From: Rodentibacter ratti
GTDB taxonomy: Bacteria > Pseudomonadota > Gammaproteobacteria > Enterobacterales > Pasteurellaceae
Direction of reading: 5' to 3'
Length of the DNA stretch: 64,000 nucleotides
NCBI RefSeq assembly: GCF_002000485.1
Contig: NZ_MLAJ01000003.1
Span: forward strand, 1-64,000
Shown: one piece after another, positions 12,220 through 23,758 of the stretch
How the letters are laid out: each line of letters starts with the position of its first letter
How positions within the stretch are numbered: position 1 is the stretch's first letter
Notes under the pieces: generated by a model
The model's input: the letters and a program-made list of their open reading frames with translations, nothing else
Databases searched by the model: none
What the model was told of the DNA's origin: nothing
Position numbers and translations under genes: made by a program

Positions 12220-13647
12220 CTATAAACGCTGATACAAACTAAAATATTCTTTGGCTGCTTTATGCCAACTAAAATCTTGTTCCATTGCGTTGCTTCGAAC
12301 CATTTCCCATGTACGGTGTTCTTGCCATAGAGCAAAAGCATCTTGTAAGCAATGACGAAGCTCTACAGCGTTCGCATGGTTAAAAACAAAACCTGTTGCA
12401 GTACGATCTTTAATGTTTTCTAATGAACTATTTACAACGGTATCAGCCAACCCTCCGGTTTTTCTTACAAGCGGCAACGTCCCATATTGCAAGCCGTAAA
12501 GTTGGGTTAAGCCACAGGGCTCAAAACGGCTTGGTACGAGAATCACATCACCACCGGCTATCATCAGATGAGAAAGTGTTTCATCATATCCGATTTTCAC
12601 TGCAATATTTTGAGGATAAGTAGCAGAAAGTTGTAGAATCGCCTCTTCTAAATGTGCGGCTCCCGACCCAAGAATGGCGAGTTGCCCACCTTGTTTAACA
12701 ATTTCATCCGCACTTTCAACCAGCAAATCAACGCCTTTTTGCTCCGTTAAGCGGGTCACCATAACAAAAAGTAATGTGTCATTCTCCGGTAAATTAAAGT
12801 AAGCCTGAAGTGCGATTTTATTTTTCTGTTTTCCTGCCATGGATTTTAAGTTGTAATGATACTGAATATACCCATCACAGCTCGGATGCCAAATTTTTTC
12901 ATCCACACCATTTAAAATACCGACCAATCTCCCCTGATCACGCAATCCGCTTAACAAGCCTTGCAAACCGTAAGCAAATTCTTCAGTGGTAATTTCTTGA
13001 GCATAAGTCGGACTAACGGCTGTGACTACATCAGAATAATATAAACCGGCTTTTAAATAAGATATTTGACCAAATAATTCCAAACCGTTTATGTGGAACA
13101 TTCCTTCCGGTAGCCCGATTTCATATAAGTGACGGTGATGAAATAACCCTTGATAAGCCAGATTATGAATGGTAAAGACCGATTTCGCCGGTTTTCCTTT
13201 ATTAAACAAATACGCAGCGGTAAGCCCGGCATGCCAGTCATGCGCATGTACAATTTCCGCACGCCACCAAGAATCAAGCCCTGTGGACAATTCCGCTCCT
13301 ACCCAGCCTAACAAGGCAAAGCGCTTATAATTATCCGCATAATCATTGTAATTTACATCATGATAAGGGTTCCCCTCACGATCATATAGATGTGGTGCAT
13401 CAATTAAATAAATACCCACACCCTGATATTCGCCGTAGCGCAATACCACATGCCCTGCAAAATTATCAAACTCAGCAACAATATGGGTTTCTCCAATGCC
13501 TCGATAAATGGCGGGATAAGCAGGCAATAAAATTCTTGTGTCTATTCCTATCTCTTTTTGAGCAAAAGGCAACGCCCCAATAACATCGGCAAGCCCCCCC
13601 GTTTTTAATAAGGGATAGAGTTCCGAGCAAACATGTAATACTTTCAT
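12220..13647 (-). CDS. glgA: Glycogen synthase (ADP-glucose)
   Basis: Extends glycogen by alpha-1,4 transfer from ADP-glucose. The 475-aa GT5 enzyme has the substrate-binding KTGGLADV motif at residues 15-22 and the C-terminal KTGGLADTV repeat of the family, with [13 protein letters not shown] in the second Rossmann domain. Frame intact. It lies between the broken glgC and glgP. With GlgC truncated, its ADP-glucose supply would be missing unless another source exists. The 239 bases between it and glgP (11981-12219) are AT-rich and show no feature I can call; they could hold a separate glgP promoter. Confidence 0.96.
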   Translation of the reverse strand: MKVLHVCSELYPLLKTGGLADVIGALPFAQKEIGIDTRILLPAYPAIYRGIGETHIVAEFDNFAGHVVLRYGEYQGVGIYLIDAPHLYDREGNPYHDVNYNDYADNYKRFALLGWVGAELSTGLDSWWRAEIVHAHDWHAGLTAAYLFNKGKPAKSVFTIHNLAYQGLFHHRHLYEIGLPEGMFHINGLELFGQISYLKAGLYYSDVVTAVSPTYAQEITTEEFAYGLQGLLSGLRDQGRLVGILNGVDEKIWHPSCDGYIQYHYNLKSMAGKQKNKIALQAYFNLPENDTLLFVMVTRLTEQKGVDLLVESADEIVKQGGQLAILGSGAAHLEEAILQLSATYPQNIAVKIGYDETLSHLMIAGGDVILVPSRFEPCGLTQLYGLQYGTLPLVRKTGGLADTVVNSSLENIKDRTATGFVFNHANAVELRHCLQDAFALWQEHRTWEMVRSNAMEQDFSWHKAAKEYFSLYQRL

Positions 13648-13710
13648 TGAATATCCTATTTTCTAATCTCCTCCCCTCTATTTTAAGAGGTTAGGATAAA
13701 TTTAATTAAG

Positions 13711-13739
13711 AAAGTGCGGTCAATTTCAACCGCACTTTT
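13711..13739 (-). terminator. Inverted uptake-signal pair inside the glycogen operon
   Basis: AAAGTGCGGT / ACCGCACTTT, a 10-bp stem, lies in the 104-base gap between glgC and glgA. It is a likely attenuator or terminator after glgC, so glgA may be expressed less than the genes before it or have its own promoter. Confidence 0.65.
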
Positions 13740-13751
13740 CAGTTTATTTTA

Positions 13752-15047
13752 TTAATCTAAATGGTCTTCCGAAGCGACTTCCTCTCCCTTCAATTTTTGT
13801 AGCATAGTATGAGTAACCAGAATAACTTTGCCCGTAGAACTTATGCGGAAATGCTTTTTATCTTCTTCGATATCAAAACCGATTCGCATACCATCAGGGA
13901 TTTTACAATTGCGGTCAACAATACAATTTTTCAAAGAACAATTTTTCCCGATTTCCACTTCCGGTAAGATAACACAATGATCAATATGAGAACCTTCTTC
14001 AATTTTGATTCGATCAAAAAGCACAGAATAATTAATGGACGCATCTGTAATCACGCAACCACCACCAATCAAAGAATTGTCAACCGGACGAATATTGGCA
14101 TTTTTATAGAAGAATTTAGACGGATAGGCTTGCACCGGATTACCGCGAATCGGCCAACTTTGATCATAAATATCCAATTGTGGTTTTTCCGATACTAAAT
14201 CAATGTTGGATTGCCAAAAGCTATCCAATGTCCCCACATCGCGCCAGTAAATTTCTCCCTCAGTATTGCGTCCCATGCAAGAGCGGCTGAACGGATGAGC
14301 ATAAAGCGTTTCTTCCATTAAACATCTTGGTAGTACATCTTTACCGAAATCATGGCTGGTTTGTGGCTTATGTACTTCACACTCAAGCATTTTATAAAGA
14401 TAATCCGCATCAAATACATAAATTCCCATTGAAGCAAGAGATATATCGGGTTTACCAACCATCGCAGGCGGATCTTTCGGTTTTTCAACAAATGCTTTCA
14501 CTTTTAAGTTTTCGTTTACCGCCATGACACCGAATTCATGAGCTTCTGAACGAGGTACTTCAATACAGCCTACGGTACATTTTGCCCCACTTGTTACATG
14601 GTCCATCAACATCACGCTATAATCTTGCTTATAAATATGATCGCCTGCCAAAATTAAAATATATTTCGGACGATAATGATCACGAATAATCGCCATATTT
14701 TGATAAACCGCATCAGCCGTACCTCGATACCAGGTGGAATCATCAATTTGTTGACGGGCCGGAAGCATATCAACAAATTCGCCACGTTCCTGTGGTAAAA
14801 ATGACCAACCGGTTTGTAAATGGCGTAGTAAAGAATGGGCCGCATATTGGGTCACAACACCAATACGATTTCAGCCGGAATTAATACAGTTTGACAAGGC
14901 AAAATCAATGATACGACGGTTACCGCCAAAATAGAGCGCAGGTTTAGCGCGTTTATCGGTTAGTTCATGAAGACGTGAGCCACGTCCGCCGGCTAAAATA
15001 AGAACCAAAGTATCTTTTACAAGAGCATTTTTATCAGGGCTTTTCAT
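13752..15047 (-). pseudogene. glgC: ADP-glucose pyrophosphorylase with in-frame TGA
   Basis: Would make ADP-glucose from ATP and glucose-1-phosphate, the controlling step of glycogen synthesis. The full frame runs from the ATG at 15047 ([13 protein letters not shown]) and contains the nucleotide-binding loop [13 protein letters not shown]. Codon 59 is TGA (14871-14873) within ALSNCINSG-stop-NRIGVVTQ, where relatives have Leu or Ile. Downstream the frame stays open for 367 codons, with the left-handed beta-helix C-terminal domain complete. Restart at an internal GTG (14855) would lack the nucleotide-binding loop and should be inactive. Confidence 0.85.
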
Positions 15048-15065
15048 TGTAAACTCCGTTTGTCT

Positions 15066-17060
15066 TTAATTATTCACTCTATACAACAAACAAAATGCCA
15101 TACTGCTTACCGTTACTTCCTGTGACTGAATAAATGTTAAGTTTGTTGTTTCCACAAAGGCTTTCCATTGGCTTACAGCACAATTAGGCAATATGAAAGT
15201 CTGAGATTCTGCTTTCGCATTAATTAACAGGAGCCATTTGTCGTCCAATAAAATTTGTAACGCTTTAACTCCAAGGTTATGCCAATCTTCTTGCTGCATA
15301 GGTATTCCCCACACATTCAACCAGTTGACATTATCATTTGACCACCAAGCATCCTTTTGCAAACTGCGAATTTGCTGACGAAGTGCAATGGTTTGCTTCG
15401 TGATTTCAAATAAATTGTTATTAAAGTTTCCCCATTTCAACCAAGCAATTTCGTTATCTTGGCAATAAGCATTATTATTACCGTACTGCGTATTGCCAAA
15501 CTCATCGCCTGCCAATAACATCGGTGTTCCATTGGCAAGCAGTAAACTTGTCAATAAGGCAATCTGAGCAAAAGTGCGGTCATTTTCTACGGTACTTTTT
15601 TGGGGTTCGTCTAAAAATTCCGTGGATCCCTCTACACCGTGGTTATAGCTGTAATTTTCGTTGAGTCCGTCGCGATTTTCTTCACCGTTCGCTTCATTAT
15701 GCTTGTGGTTATAACTCACTAAATCATGCAATGTGAAACCATCATGCGCCGTGATAAAATTAAGGGAACGATGGGGCAAACAACCATCTCTTTTAAATAA
15801 ATCGCTCGATCCGGCAAAACGTTCGGCAAATGCGCCGATTTCACCACTTTTCCACAACCAAAAACGGCAAATATCATCACGGAAACGATCATTCCACTCG
15901 GCAAAATAATCAGGGAAATTGCCCACTTGATAACCGTAATGCCCGATATCCCAAGGCTCTGCGATCAATTTAATATTTTGTAAACTCGGAGCATTAGCTA
16001 TATCGACAAAAAGTTGGGCTGAAGAATTAAAATCCGGTTTATCCCGTCCAAGCACGGTTGCCAAATCAAAACGAAAGCCATCAACATGACATTCTTCCAC
16101 CCAATAACACAGGCAATCGACCACCCATTTCCGTCCTACATCCGAGGACAAATTAAGCATATTGCCACACCCCGTCCAGTTGATGTAATGTCCGTTATCA
16201 TTCCGCCAATAGTAGGTTTGATCATCGATTCCGCGCTGACAAAATGTAGGGAAATGTTGTTCCGATTCGGCTGAGTGATTAAATACGACGTCTAAAATTA
16301 CTTCAATGTTTGCTTGGTGAAAGGCTTTCACCATTGACTTAAATTCGCTGAGCGGATCGCCCGTTGCCGCATATTTTGGCTCAACTGCAAACATAGCAAG
16401 AGGGTTATATCCCCAATAGTTTTGCAAACCTCGTGCCTGTAAGTGCGGTTCATTTAGATGGAAATTGACGGGCAATAATTCTACCGTCGTCACACCTAAT
16501 TCTTTCAAATACGCAAGATTCATCGGGTGTGCCAAACCGGTATAAGTGCCTCGTAACGCTTCAGGAATTTTTTCGTTTAATTGGCTAAAACCTTTAACGT
16601 GCAATTCATATACGATGGTTTCAGCCCAAGGAATATGAGGTTTTTGATCCCCATTCCAATCAAAATCCTCATCAACAATGACCGCTCTTGGGGCTATATG
16701 GGCATTGTCACGATGATCACTGAGTAAGAACCACTGCCATTTTTCCGCACAACTTAAATCAGGCTTATGGCTTACTGCTTTGGCATAAGGATCGAGCATT
16801 AATTTTTGTGGGTTCGAATGTGGCCCGTGAATCCGAAAACCGTATTGTGTACCGTTCCGTACACCGATAACCGCCAAATGCCAAATATTATCGGTACAAG
16901 CCATGGTGAAACGGGTTTCGGCTTCGCCCTCAAATAAACAGAGCTCCACCTTACTTGCGGCAGCCGAAAACAAACTAAAATTAGTCAATTCCATGCCATT
17001 TTCGACTTTTTTCGAATAACCAAACGGAGTCGGCACACCTAAATCAAAAACCTTGAACAT
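15066..17060 (-). CDS. glgX: Glycogen debranching enzyme GlgX
   Basis: GH13 isoamylase-type enzyme that hydrolyses alpha-1,6 branches of phosphorylase-trimmed glycogen. It has an N-terminal CBM48 domain, then the catalytic barrel with GFRFDLATVLG (Asp nucleophile), AEPWD (Glu acid/base) and ITAHDGFTLHD (third carboxylate). I used the ATG at 17060 (664 aa) because MFKVFDLG fits the start of E. coli GlgX. A TTG 13 codons earlier (17099) is also open and neither has a clear ribosome site. Frame intact, 18 bases before glgC. Confidence 0.93.
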   Translation of the reverse strand: MFKVFDLGVPTPFGYSKKVENGMELTNFSLFSAAASKVELCLFEGEAETRFTMACTDNIWHLAVIGVRNGTQYGFRIHGPHSNPQKLMLDPYAKAVSHKPDLSCAEKWQWFLLSDHRDNAHIAPRAVIVDEDFDWNGDQKPHIPWAETIVYELHVKGFSQLNEKIPEALRGTYTGLAHPMNLAYLKELGVTTVELLPVNFHLNEPHLQARGLQNYWGYNPLAMFAVEPKYAATGDPLSEFKSMVKAFHQANIEVILDVVFNHSAESEQHFPTFCQRGIDDQTYYWRNDNGHYINWTGCGNMLNLSSDVGRKWVVDCLCYWVEECHVDGFRFDLATVLGRDKPDFNSSAQLFVDIANAPSLQNIKLIAEPWDIGHYGYQVGNFPDYFAEWNDRFRDDICRFWLWKSGEIGAFAERFAGSSDLFKRDGCLPHRSLNFITAHDGFTLHDLVSYNHKHNEANGEENRDGLNENYSYNHGVEGSTEFLDEPQKSTVENDRTFAQIALLTSLLLANGTPMLLAGDEFGNTQYGNNNAYCQDNEIAWLKWGNFNNNLFEITKQTIALRQQIRSLQKDAWWSNDNVNWLNVWGIPMQQEDWHNLGVKALQILLDDKWLLLINAKAESQTFILPNCAVSQWKAFVETTNLTFIQSQEVTVSSMAFCLLYRVNN

Positions 17061-17121
17061 CGCCTTATCATCAATTCCTAAATAATTCCCGCCAACCAAA
17101 TCGGCGAAGATAAAAAATAAA

Positions 17122-19311
17122 CTATCCCAAATATTTCAAATAAATCGTTGCTAATGGAGGAATAGAAACCGAGATTGAATTTCCTCTTTCATGACTTTCG
17201 ATCGCTTCACTTTGGACGCAACCAAAATTACCTACGTTAGAACCCTGATAATACATTGAATCGGTATTCAGAATTTCTTCATATTTACCTGCCACATTCA
17301 CCCCAATACGGTAATTATGGCGGGGGACGGGGGTAAAATTGCTGATGACAATAATCCGTTCCCCCTGACTGCTTCGGCGTTCAAAGGCAAAAACGGAATT
17401 TGCCGCATCATTTACCACCAACCAATCAAAGCCTTGCGGAGAATGATCAAGTTCAAAGAGCGGTCGATTTTTCTGGTAAATATGATTTAAGTCTTTGACC
17501 AGTTTCAACACGCCTTTATGCCAACCACCGCCAATGTTTTCATCAAGTAAAAACCAGTCTAAACTTTCTTCGTAATTCCACTCTCTACCCTGCGCAAATT
17601 CATTCCCCATAAACAGCAATTTTTTACCCGGGTAGCCCCACATATAACCGTAGTAAGCCCGTAAATTGGCAAATTTCTGCCATGTATCACCCGGCATTTT
17701 GTCAAGTAAAGAACATTTCCCATGAACCACTTCATCATGGGAAAGCGGCAGCACAAAATTTTCACTGTATTGATAAACCATACCAAAGGTCATTTTATTA
17801 TGATGATATTGGCGATAAATCGGATCGAGCTTCATATAAGAAAGCGTGTCATTCATCCAGCCCATATTCCACTTGAAATTAAAACCTAAGCCGCCATTTT
17901 CACTAGGGTGGGTTACGCCGGTAAATGAAGTGGACTCTTCCGCAATAGAAATTGCGCCCTCCATTTCATGGTGAATTTTCCAGTTGGTATGTTTTAAAAA
18001 TTCAATCGCTTCAAGATTTTCACGCCCACCGTATTGGTTAGGAATCCATTCGCCTTCAGAGCGGCTATAATCCCGATAAATCATGGATGCCACTGCGTCC
18101 ACACGAATACCGTCCAAGCCAAAACGTTCCAGCCAATAAAGTGCATTACTGGAAAGAAAATTGCGAACCTCATTGCGACCATAGTTATAAATTAGCGTAT
18201 TCCAATCTTGATGATAGCCTTCGCGCGGATCAGCATGTTCATACAGTGCCGTACCGTCAAAAGCCACTAATCCATGGGTATCACTAGGGAAATGTCCCGG
18301 TACCCAATCTAAAATCACATTAATACCGGCTTCATGAGCCCGTTTAACCAAGCGGCGGAAACCGTCTGCTGTGCCGAAACGGCTGGTTGGTGAATAAAGC
18401 CCAAGAGGTTGATATCCCCAAGAGCCATCATAAGGAAATTCAGAAAGTGGTAAAAACTCAATATGAGTAAAGCCCATATCTTTCACATAAGGAATGAGTT
18501 CATCAGCAATTTGGTCATAATCCAGCCAAAAATTATTCTCAAGATTACGTCTCCATGAGCCCAAATGCACTTCATAAATCGAAATAGGTTGATTCGCTTG
18601 ATTGGCTTTACGGCGGGCTTCGGTCATTTCCACCACATTCGGTAAGACACTCACTTGAGAAGCAGTATCCGGACGAAGCTGAGAACTAAAGGCATAAGGA
18701 TCCGCTTTCAAACGGAAATGACCATGGCAATCAATGAGTTCAAATTTATAGAGTTGTCCAAGGCTGACTTTCGGCAGGAATAATTCCCATACCCCACTTT
18801 TTGAATGGAATCGCATTGGATGGCGGCGACCGTCCCAATAGTTGAAATCGCCCACAATGGAAACCCGTTTTGCATTCGGCGCCCACAAACGGAAATTCAC
18901 CCCGCTCACGCCATCACATTCCATAAAATGCGCCCCTAAAACTTCATAAGGACGTAACATTGAGCCTTCAGAAAGCAGCCAATGTTCCAAATCATCAATC
19001 ATCAGGTGAAAACGGTAAGGATCTTCAATAATCTGCGCTTCATTACCCCAAAAAACTTGTAATTGATAAGCAAAAAATTGATGACAGTTTGGCATCACGC
19101 CGGCAAAAAAACCACGTTCGTCTAAACAATTTAATTCGGCAACGGGTTCTCTCGATTCCCGCTCTATTACAATAACGCGATCCGCATCAGGCAATAAAAC
19201 ACGAACTTCGATGCCACGCTCAGTTTCGTGCATCCCTAAGGTTGCAAAGGGATCGCCATTGGTTGCGTCAAAAAAACTATCAATAATAGAATGGGTAATG
19301 GCGGTTGTCAT
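17122..19311 (-). CDS. glgB: 1,4-alpha-glucan branching enzyme
   Basis: Forms the alpha-1,6 branches of glycogen. The 729-aa protein has two N-terminal beta domains and a GH13 barrel with [10 protein letters not shown] (nucleophile Asp) and IAEEST (Glu acid/base), plus [12 protein letters not shown] chose the ATG at 19311 because AAGGAG lies 6 bases before it. A start 10 codons upstream overlaps malQ and has no ribosome site. The glgB start lies just upstream of the malQ stop codon region by 10 bases, fitting coupled translation. Confidence 0.95.
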   Translation of the reverse strand: MTTAITHSIIDSFFDATNGDPFATLGMHETERGIEVRVLLPDADRVIVIERESREPVAELNCLDERGFFAGVMPNCHQFFAYQLQVFWGNEAQIIEDPYRFHLMIDDLEHWLLSEGSMLRPYEVLGAHFMECDGVSGVNFRLWAPNAKRVSIVGDFNYWDGRRHPMRFHSKSGVWELFLPKVSLGQLYKFELIDCHGHFRLKADPYAFSSQLRPDTASQVSVLPNVVEMTEARRKANQANQPISIYEVHLGSWRRNLENNFWLDYDQIADELIPYVKDMGFTHIEFLPLSEFPYDGSWGYQPLGLYSPTSRFGTADGFRRLVKRAHEAGINVILDWVPGHFPSDTHGLVAFDGTALYEHADPREGYHQDWNTLIYNYGRNEVRNFLSSNALYWLERFGLDGIRVDAVASMIYRDYSRSEGEWIPNQYGGRENLEAIEFLKHTNWKIHHEMEGAISIAEESTSFTGVTHPSENGGLGFNFKWNMGWMNDTLSYMKLDPIYRQYHHNKMTFGMVYQYSENFVLPLSHDEVVHGKCSLLDKMPGDTWQKFANLRAYYGYMWGYPGKKLLFMGNEFAQGREWNYEESLDWFLLDENIGGGWHKGVLKLVKDLNHIYQKNRPLFELDHSPQGFDWLVVNDAANSVFAFERRSSQGERIIVISNFTPVPRHNYRIGVNVAGKYEEILNTDSMYYQGSNVGNFGCVQSEAIESHERGNSISVSIPPLATIYLKYLG

Positions 19312-19321
19312 AGCTGACTCC

Positions 19322-21412
19322 TTACACTTTGCGCGCTTCATTAATCATCGCAAAGAAAGTTTGCAATGATTCATTAGTAAAAATTGACTCTAAAGGTTGA
19401 GCAAGTTTTTTGCTCCAATTTGGATATTCATCTAAAGTGCCGGGTAAATTAAACATCACTTCTTGGCTTAATAAATTTTCCAGTTGAATACCAATTAATT
19501 GACTTTCGCTTTCCGCTAAATACCGATGAATCACAAAATTTAAATTATCGTGCATCGCCATCGAAAGGGCATCGCCTTCATAATTTGGTGGTAAATAATG
19601 ATCCCGATGTAGGCTGTTAAGCAACGCTTGTTTGTCAATCATCCGTTGATCATATTTTTGTTTTAGCGCTTCGCCCCTTAAAATGTTGAGTTGCTCAAAC
19701 AATTCTAGATCACGGCAATGCCAGAAACTTTGTAATGAGGGCACATCATGCGTGCCGATAGTGGCGTAAGCATTTTTCGGATAATCTGAAGTATGTGGAA
19801 AGTGCAGATCACGCCGGGCAAAATACAGTACAAAATAAGAAAATATCTGAAGTTCGTTTAATTTAGACCGCACTTCATCCGGCACGGTGCCGAGATCCTC
19901 ACCGATAATTAAACATTGACTACGCACACTTTCAATGGCAAGAATCGCCATTAATTCATCGAAAGGATAATGAACATACGCCCCTTCTTGTGCCGTTTTT
20001 CCTTCAGGAATCCACCACAAACGGAACAAGCCCATCACGTGATCGATACGTAATACGCCAAAATATTGCATATTGGCTCGCAACATCTCAATAAAAGGTG
20101 CAAAACCACGGGCTTTTAATACGCTTGGATTATAAGGTGGCAAATTCCAATTTTGTCCTACCGGTCCAAGGGGATCCGGCGGCGCACCAATAGAAATATT
20201 GACACAATACAATTCAGGATCGCTCCACACATCCACACTACCACGTGAACTGTTTACCGCCAGATCACCATAAATACCTAACTGCATACCGCATTTTTTA
20301 CAAAGTGTTTGCAACTCGGCAAGTTGTCGCTCCGTCAACCATTGCAACCATGCGAAGAATCTTATTTGTTTTCGATAGGTTTTGAGCAATGTTTTACGTT
20401 TTGTCGCACTTAAATGTTGCCATTCTTTACGCCAACCAAGCCAACCGATGGTATTTTCTTTCCCTTGATGATCAGCATGTTCCTGCCCATCTAAAACATT
20501 AAACAATCCTTGCAATTGTAGTGCTTCGCCTTTGGATTTTACATATTGTTCAAATAGTTGACGGCGTTCGACAATTTCAGCAGATTTACTCCGATTAAAA
20601 AAAGCAAAAAGTTGTTCAAGTGCGGTCAGTTTTAACTGATAAACTTCACTGTAATTCACCGTCTCAGATTCGCGTAAAGTGAGAATTTGAGTTTGAGTCG
20701 CTTCAGCGTTGAACCAATTTTGTAATGATTTACAACGTCTAAACTCCGGTAAATTCGGAATATTTAAATAGAGTAAATTCAACCAACGGCGAGAAGAAGA
20801 GCTATAAGGACTCGCCCATTCGGGTACGGCTGGATAGGACAAATGCAATGGATTAATGCCCACATAATCTGCCCCTTGTTTAGCACTTTGTTCAATCAAA
20901 TAGGCTAAATCGCCAAAGTCGCCTATCCCCCAGTTACTCTGAGAGCGTAAACTATAAAGCTGAACATTGATTCCCCAAATTTTTTTGTGTTTTAATAGCG
21001 GCGGTTGAAAAGCGCGCTTTGGAGAAACCAGTAGCCGAATCGAATAGCGATGAGATTTTGTTGAAAGCCGTAATTGATAGTAACCAAAAGAAAGGGGAGA
21101 CAAAGAAAGTGCGGTAGAATTTTGAGTAATTTTTTTTGTTATTGAAATGCCGTTTTCATCAAGCAACTCAAGGGATATTATCGGTTCCGTCAGAGCAATT
21201 CGTTCAACATCATAATGAATAGGTTCATTTTCAAAACAAGCCAAAACGTCATCAAATTCCTCCTTTCGGCATTTATTTTCAAGCGGCTTAAGCAATTCAA
21301 TAAAATGCGATAATGTTTCCGGGCTAGCATAAATAAGCCGTCCATCAATATCATAATGCGCAGGGGCAATTCCCAACTTTTGGGCGGTTTGTTGAAGCAG
21401 TTCTAATTCCAT
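19322..21412 (-). CDS. malQ: 4-alpha-glucanotransferase (amylomaltase)
   Basis: GH77 enzyme that disproportionates maltodextrins, handling short chains left by glycogen breakdown. The motifs [30 protein letters not shown] (nucleophile Asp), [10 protein letters not shown] (Glu) and [12 protein letters not shown] are all present. First gene of the malQ-glgB-glgX-glgC-glgA-glgP operon. The ATG at 21412 is used; a GTG four codons upstream (21424) is equally open and no strong ribosome site decides between them. Confidence 0.94.
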   Translation of the reverse strand: MELELLQQTAQKLGIAPAHYDIDGRLIYASPETLSHFIELLKPLENKCRKEEFDDVLACFENEPIHYDVERIALTEPIISLELLDENGISITKKITQNSTALSLSPLSFGYYQLRLSTKSHRYSIRLLVSPKRAFQPPLLKHKKIWGINVQLYSLRSQSNWGIGDFGDLAYLIEQSAKQGADYVGINPLHLSYPAVPEWASPYSSSSRRWLNLLYLNIPNLPEFRRCKSLQNWFNAEATQTQILTLRESETVNYSEVYQLKLTALEQLFAFFNRSKSAEIVERRQLFEQYVKSKGEALQLQGLFNVLDGQEHADHQGKENTIGWLGWRKEWQHLSATKRKTLLKTYRKQIRFFAWLQWLTERQLAELQTLCKKCGMQLGIYGDLAVNSSRGSVDVWSDPELYCVNISIGAPPDPLGPVGQNWNLPPYNPSVLKARGFAPFIEMLRANMQYFGVLRIDHVMGLFRLWWIPEGKTAQEGAYVHYPFDELMAILAIESVRSQCLIIGEDLGTVPDEVRSKLNELQIFSYFVLYFARRDLHFPHTSDYPKNAYATIGTHDVPSLQSFWHCRDLELFEQLNILRGEALKQKYDQRMIDKQALLNSLHRDHYLPPNYEGDALSMAMHDNLNFVIHRYLAESESQLIGIQLENLLSQEVMFNLPGTLDEYPNWSKKLAQPLESIFTNESLQTFFAMINEARKV

Positions 21413-21447
21413 ACGACTAAACACACTACAATTAACAACTTAGTTTC

Positions 21448-21508
21448 ATTCTAGTCTTGCTTAGAAGAAATACAATGACTTTTATTTAAATTAGTGATCT
21501 CTGTCAAA
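21448..21508 (-). promoter_or_regulatory. Glycogen operon promoter with CRP-type site
   Basis: On the minus strand a -10 box TAGAAT lies at 21448-21453, giving a start near 21441. A CRP-like palindrome AGTGA-TCTCTG-TCAAA (8 of 10 core bases) lies at 21493-21508, with its centre about 60 bases upstream, the class I position. The -35 is weak. The rest of the 291-base gap between malQ and upp shows no other clear element. Confidence 0.5.
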
Positions 21509-21703
21509 ATTTAATTTTCTATCTCCTCGTTTTTCTTAAAAAATTTCCCCAAAATCATGCTTTAAACGACAGAAATAGAGACCCGATACCGAATTTTTTA
21601 TAAATAAAGCGCTAGAGTTTTTCTATTTTCTGATTTAGAATCGTGCGATTTAATTTTTTATCACTCACATTAATCCATTCATTTGCAGCTAAGGGGTAAA
21701 ATC

Positions 21704-22330
21704 ATGAAACTTGTCGAAGTTAAGCATCCGCTAGTAAAACACAAATTAGGTGTTATGCGCGAAGCGGAAATCGATACAAAAAAATTCCGTGAACTGGCAA
21801 CCGAAATCGGCAGTTTATTAACCTATGAGGCCACTGCAGACTTAGAAACAGAAAAAGTGATTATTGACGGTTGGAACGGTCCTGTTGAAATTGATCGTAT
21901 TAAAGGCAAAAAAGTGACCGTCGTACCTATTTTGCGTGCAGGTCTCGGCATGATGGATGGTGTATTGGAACACATCCCAAGCGCACGTATCAGCGTGGTA
22001 GGGATTTATCGTAACGAAGAAACCCTAGAGCCTGTACCTTATTTCCAAAAATTAGCGAGCGATTTGGAAGAACGTCTTGCCATTGTGGTGGATCCTATGT
22101 TGGCAACCGGCGGTTCAATGATTGCTACCCTTGATTTATTAAAAGCGAAAGGCTGTAAACACATTAAAGTATTAGTGCTTGTCGCAGCCCCTGAAGGAAT
22201 CAAAGCGTTGGAAGCTGCGCATCCTGATATTGAGCTCTACTGCGCATCTGTCGATGATCACTTAAATGAACAAGGTTATATCATTCCGGGTTTGGGTGAT
22301 GCGGGTGACAAAATTTTTGGAACAAAATAA
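21704..22330 (+). CDS. upp: Uracil phosphoribosyltransferase
   Basis: Salvages uracil to UMP using PRPP. 208 aa, the family length. It has the PRPP-binding motif [12 protein letters not shown] and the uracil-binding C-terminus [17 protein letters not shown]. The ATG at 21704 follows an AAGGGG ribosome site; an upstream in-frame TTG is rejected on this ground. It is followed by a terminator and then the uracil permease gene, a common functional pair. Confidence 0.97.
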   Translation: MKLVEVKHPLVKHKLGVMREAEIDTKKFRELATEIGSLLTYEATADLETEKVIIDGWNGPVEIDRIKGKKVTVVPILRAGLGMMDGVLEHIPSARISVVGIYRNEETLEPVPYFQKLASDLEERLAIVVDPMLATGGSMIATLDLLKAKGCKHIKVLVLVAAPEGIKALEAAHPDIELYCASVDDHLNEQGYIIPGLGDAGDKIFGTK

Positions 22331-22350
22331 TCCCCTGTTCTAAAACATTG

Positions 22351-22376
22351 AGACGGCTTTCAAGCCGTCTTTTTTC
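22351..22376 (+). terminator. upp terminator
   Basis: Stem AGACGGC / GCCGTCT with a 6-base loop and a run of six T, 20 bases after upp. Since uraA follows on the same strand, it probably attenuates read-through. Confidence 0.85.
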
Positions 22377-22442
22377 GGGCGGAAAACAGTTCAAAAGCTG
22401 ACCGCACTTTCAAGTTAATTCAAACAGAGAGTTGAAACTAAA

Positions 22443-23699
22443 ATGACTAATCAAAATCAAACCACTTCTACTCAACCGGAAGAAGTGCAAAGTATTGCAA
22501 AACAATCCTTTGTCGGCTTACAAATGCTTTTCGTCGCCTTTGGCGCACTTGTGCTTGTGCCGCTTATCACCGGTTTAGACTCTAACACTGCTCTACTTAC
22601 CGCTGGCATAGGCACGTTATTATTCCAGCTTTGCACCGGCAAACAAGTGCCTATTTTTCTCGCTTCCTCTTTCGCTTTTATCGCGCCTATTCAATATGGC
22701 GTACAAACTTGGGGCATACCAACTACAATGGGAGGGTTAGCTTTTGCCGGATTGGTCTATTTTGCGCTTTCCGCACTGGTTAAAATTCGTGGTAGCCAAG
22801 CCTTAGAGCGTATTTTCCCACCGGTTGTGGTCGGCCCGGTTATCATCATTATCGGTATGGGACTCGCCCCTGTCGCCGTCAATATGGCATTAGGCAAAGA
22901 CAGCGCCTATGCTTATAACGATGCCGTACTGGTTTCCATGATCACCTTAATCGTCACCCTTTCCGTTGCGGTTTTCGCCAAAGGATTAATGAAATTAATC
23001 CCGATTATGTTTGGTATCACGGCAGGCTATATTCTTTGCCTTTTCCTCGGTCTAATTAATTTTCAACCGGTAATCGATGCACCTTGGTTTGAACTACCGA
23101 AACTCACCAAACCGGAATTTAACCTTGAAGCCATTCTCTATATGTTGCCGATTGCCATTGCACCTGCAGTGGAACACGTAGGGGGCATTATGGCAATCAG
23201 CTCCGTAACCGGAAAAGATTTCCTAAAAAAACCGGGATTACACCGCACTTTATTAGGGGATGGTGTCGCCACGGCTGCCGCTTCATTAGTCGGTGGCCCA
23301 CCAAATACCACTTATGCAGAAGTGACCGGTGCTGTCATGCTAACCCGTAACTTTAACCCGAATATTATGACTTGGGCGGCAGTATGGGCTATCGCTATTT
23401 CTTTCTGTGGAAAAGTGGGCGCATTCCTTTCTACCATCCCTACTATCGTAATGGGAGGTATTATGATGCTTGTCTTTGGTTCTATTGCCGTAGTAGGAAT
23501 GAGCACCTTAATCAAAGGTAAAGTCGATGTTACAGAACCTCGCAACCTTTGCATTATTTCCGTGGTGATGACCTTTGGTATCGGTAATATGTTTGTGAAT
23601 GTTGGCGATGCCGTTTCATTGAAAGGAATCAGCCTGTGTGCCATCGTGGCAATCATCCTGAACTTAGTTTTGCCAAAAGCAAAAAATGAAGTAGAATAA
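22443..23699 (+). CDS. uraA: Uracil permease
   Basis: Inner-membrane uracil:proton symporter of the nucleobase-cation-symporter-2 family. The 418-aa protein is hydrophobic with about 14 predicted membrane segments. It has the family sequence GLAPVAVNMALG and the substrate-site stretch PAVEHVGGIMAISS with its conserved Glu and His. Its partner upp converts the imported uracil to UMP. Confidence 0.94.
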   Translation: MTNQNQTTSTQPEEVQSIAKQSFVGLQMLFVAFGALVLVPLITGLDSNTALLTAGIGTLLFQLCTGKQVPIFLASSFAFIAPIQYGVQTWGIPTTMGGLAFAGLVYFALSALVKIRGSQALERIFPPVVVGPVIIIIGMGLAPVAVNMALGKDSAYAYNDAVLVSMITLIVTLSVAVFAKGLMKLIPIMFGITAGYILCLFLGLINFQPVIDAPWFELPKLTKPEFNLEAILYMLPIAIAPAVEHVGGIMAISSVTGKDFLKKPGLHRTLLGDGVATAAASLVGGPPNTTYAEVTGAVMLTRNFNPNIMTWAAVWAIAISFCGKVGAFLSTIPTIVMGGIMMLVFGSIAVVGMSTLIKGKVDVTEPRNLCIISVVMTFGIGNMFVNVGDAVSLKGISLCAIVAIILNLVLPKAKNEVE

Positions 23700-23709
23700 C
23701 CAAAAAATT

Positions 23710-23735
23710 AAGGGCTGAAATAGCCCTTTTCTTTC
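23710..23735 (+). terminator. uraA terminator
   Basis: Stem AAGGGCT / AGCCCTT with loop GAAAT and a T-rich tail, 10 bases after uraA and just before the hda start. Confidence 0.8.
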
Positions 23736-23758
23736 TTAATCAAGAACCCGATATCATT

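Noticed and set aside
10226-14873. TGA in glgP and glgC read as selenocysteine or as Trp by a changed genetic code
   Set aside because: Relatives have Trp in glgP and Leu/Ile in glgC, not Cys or Sec. No SECIS-like hairpin was evident. Other genes here use TGG for Trp and TGA as a true stop.
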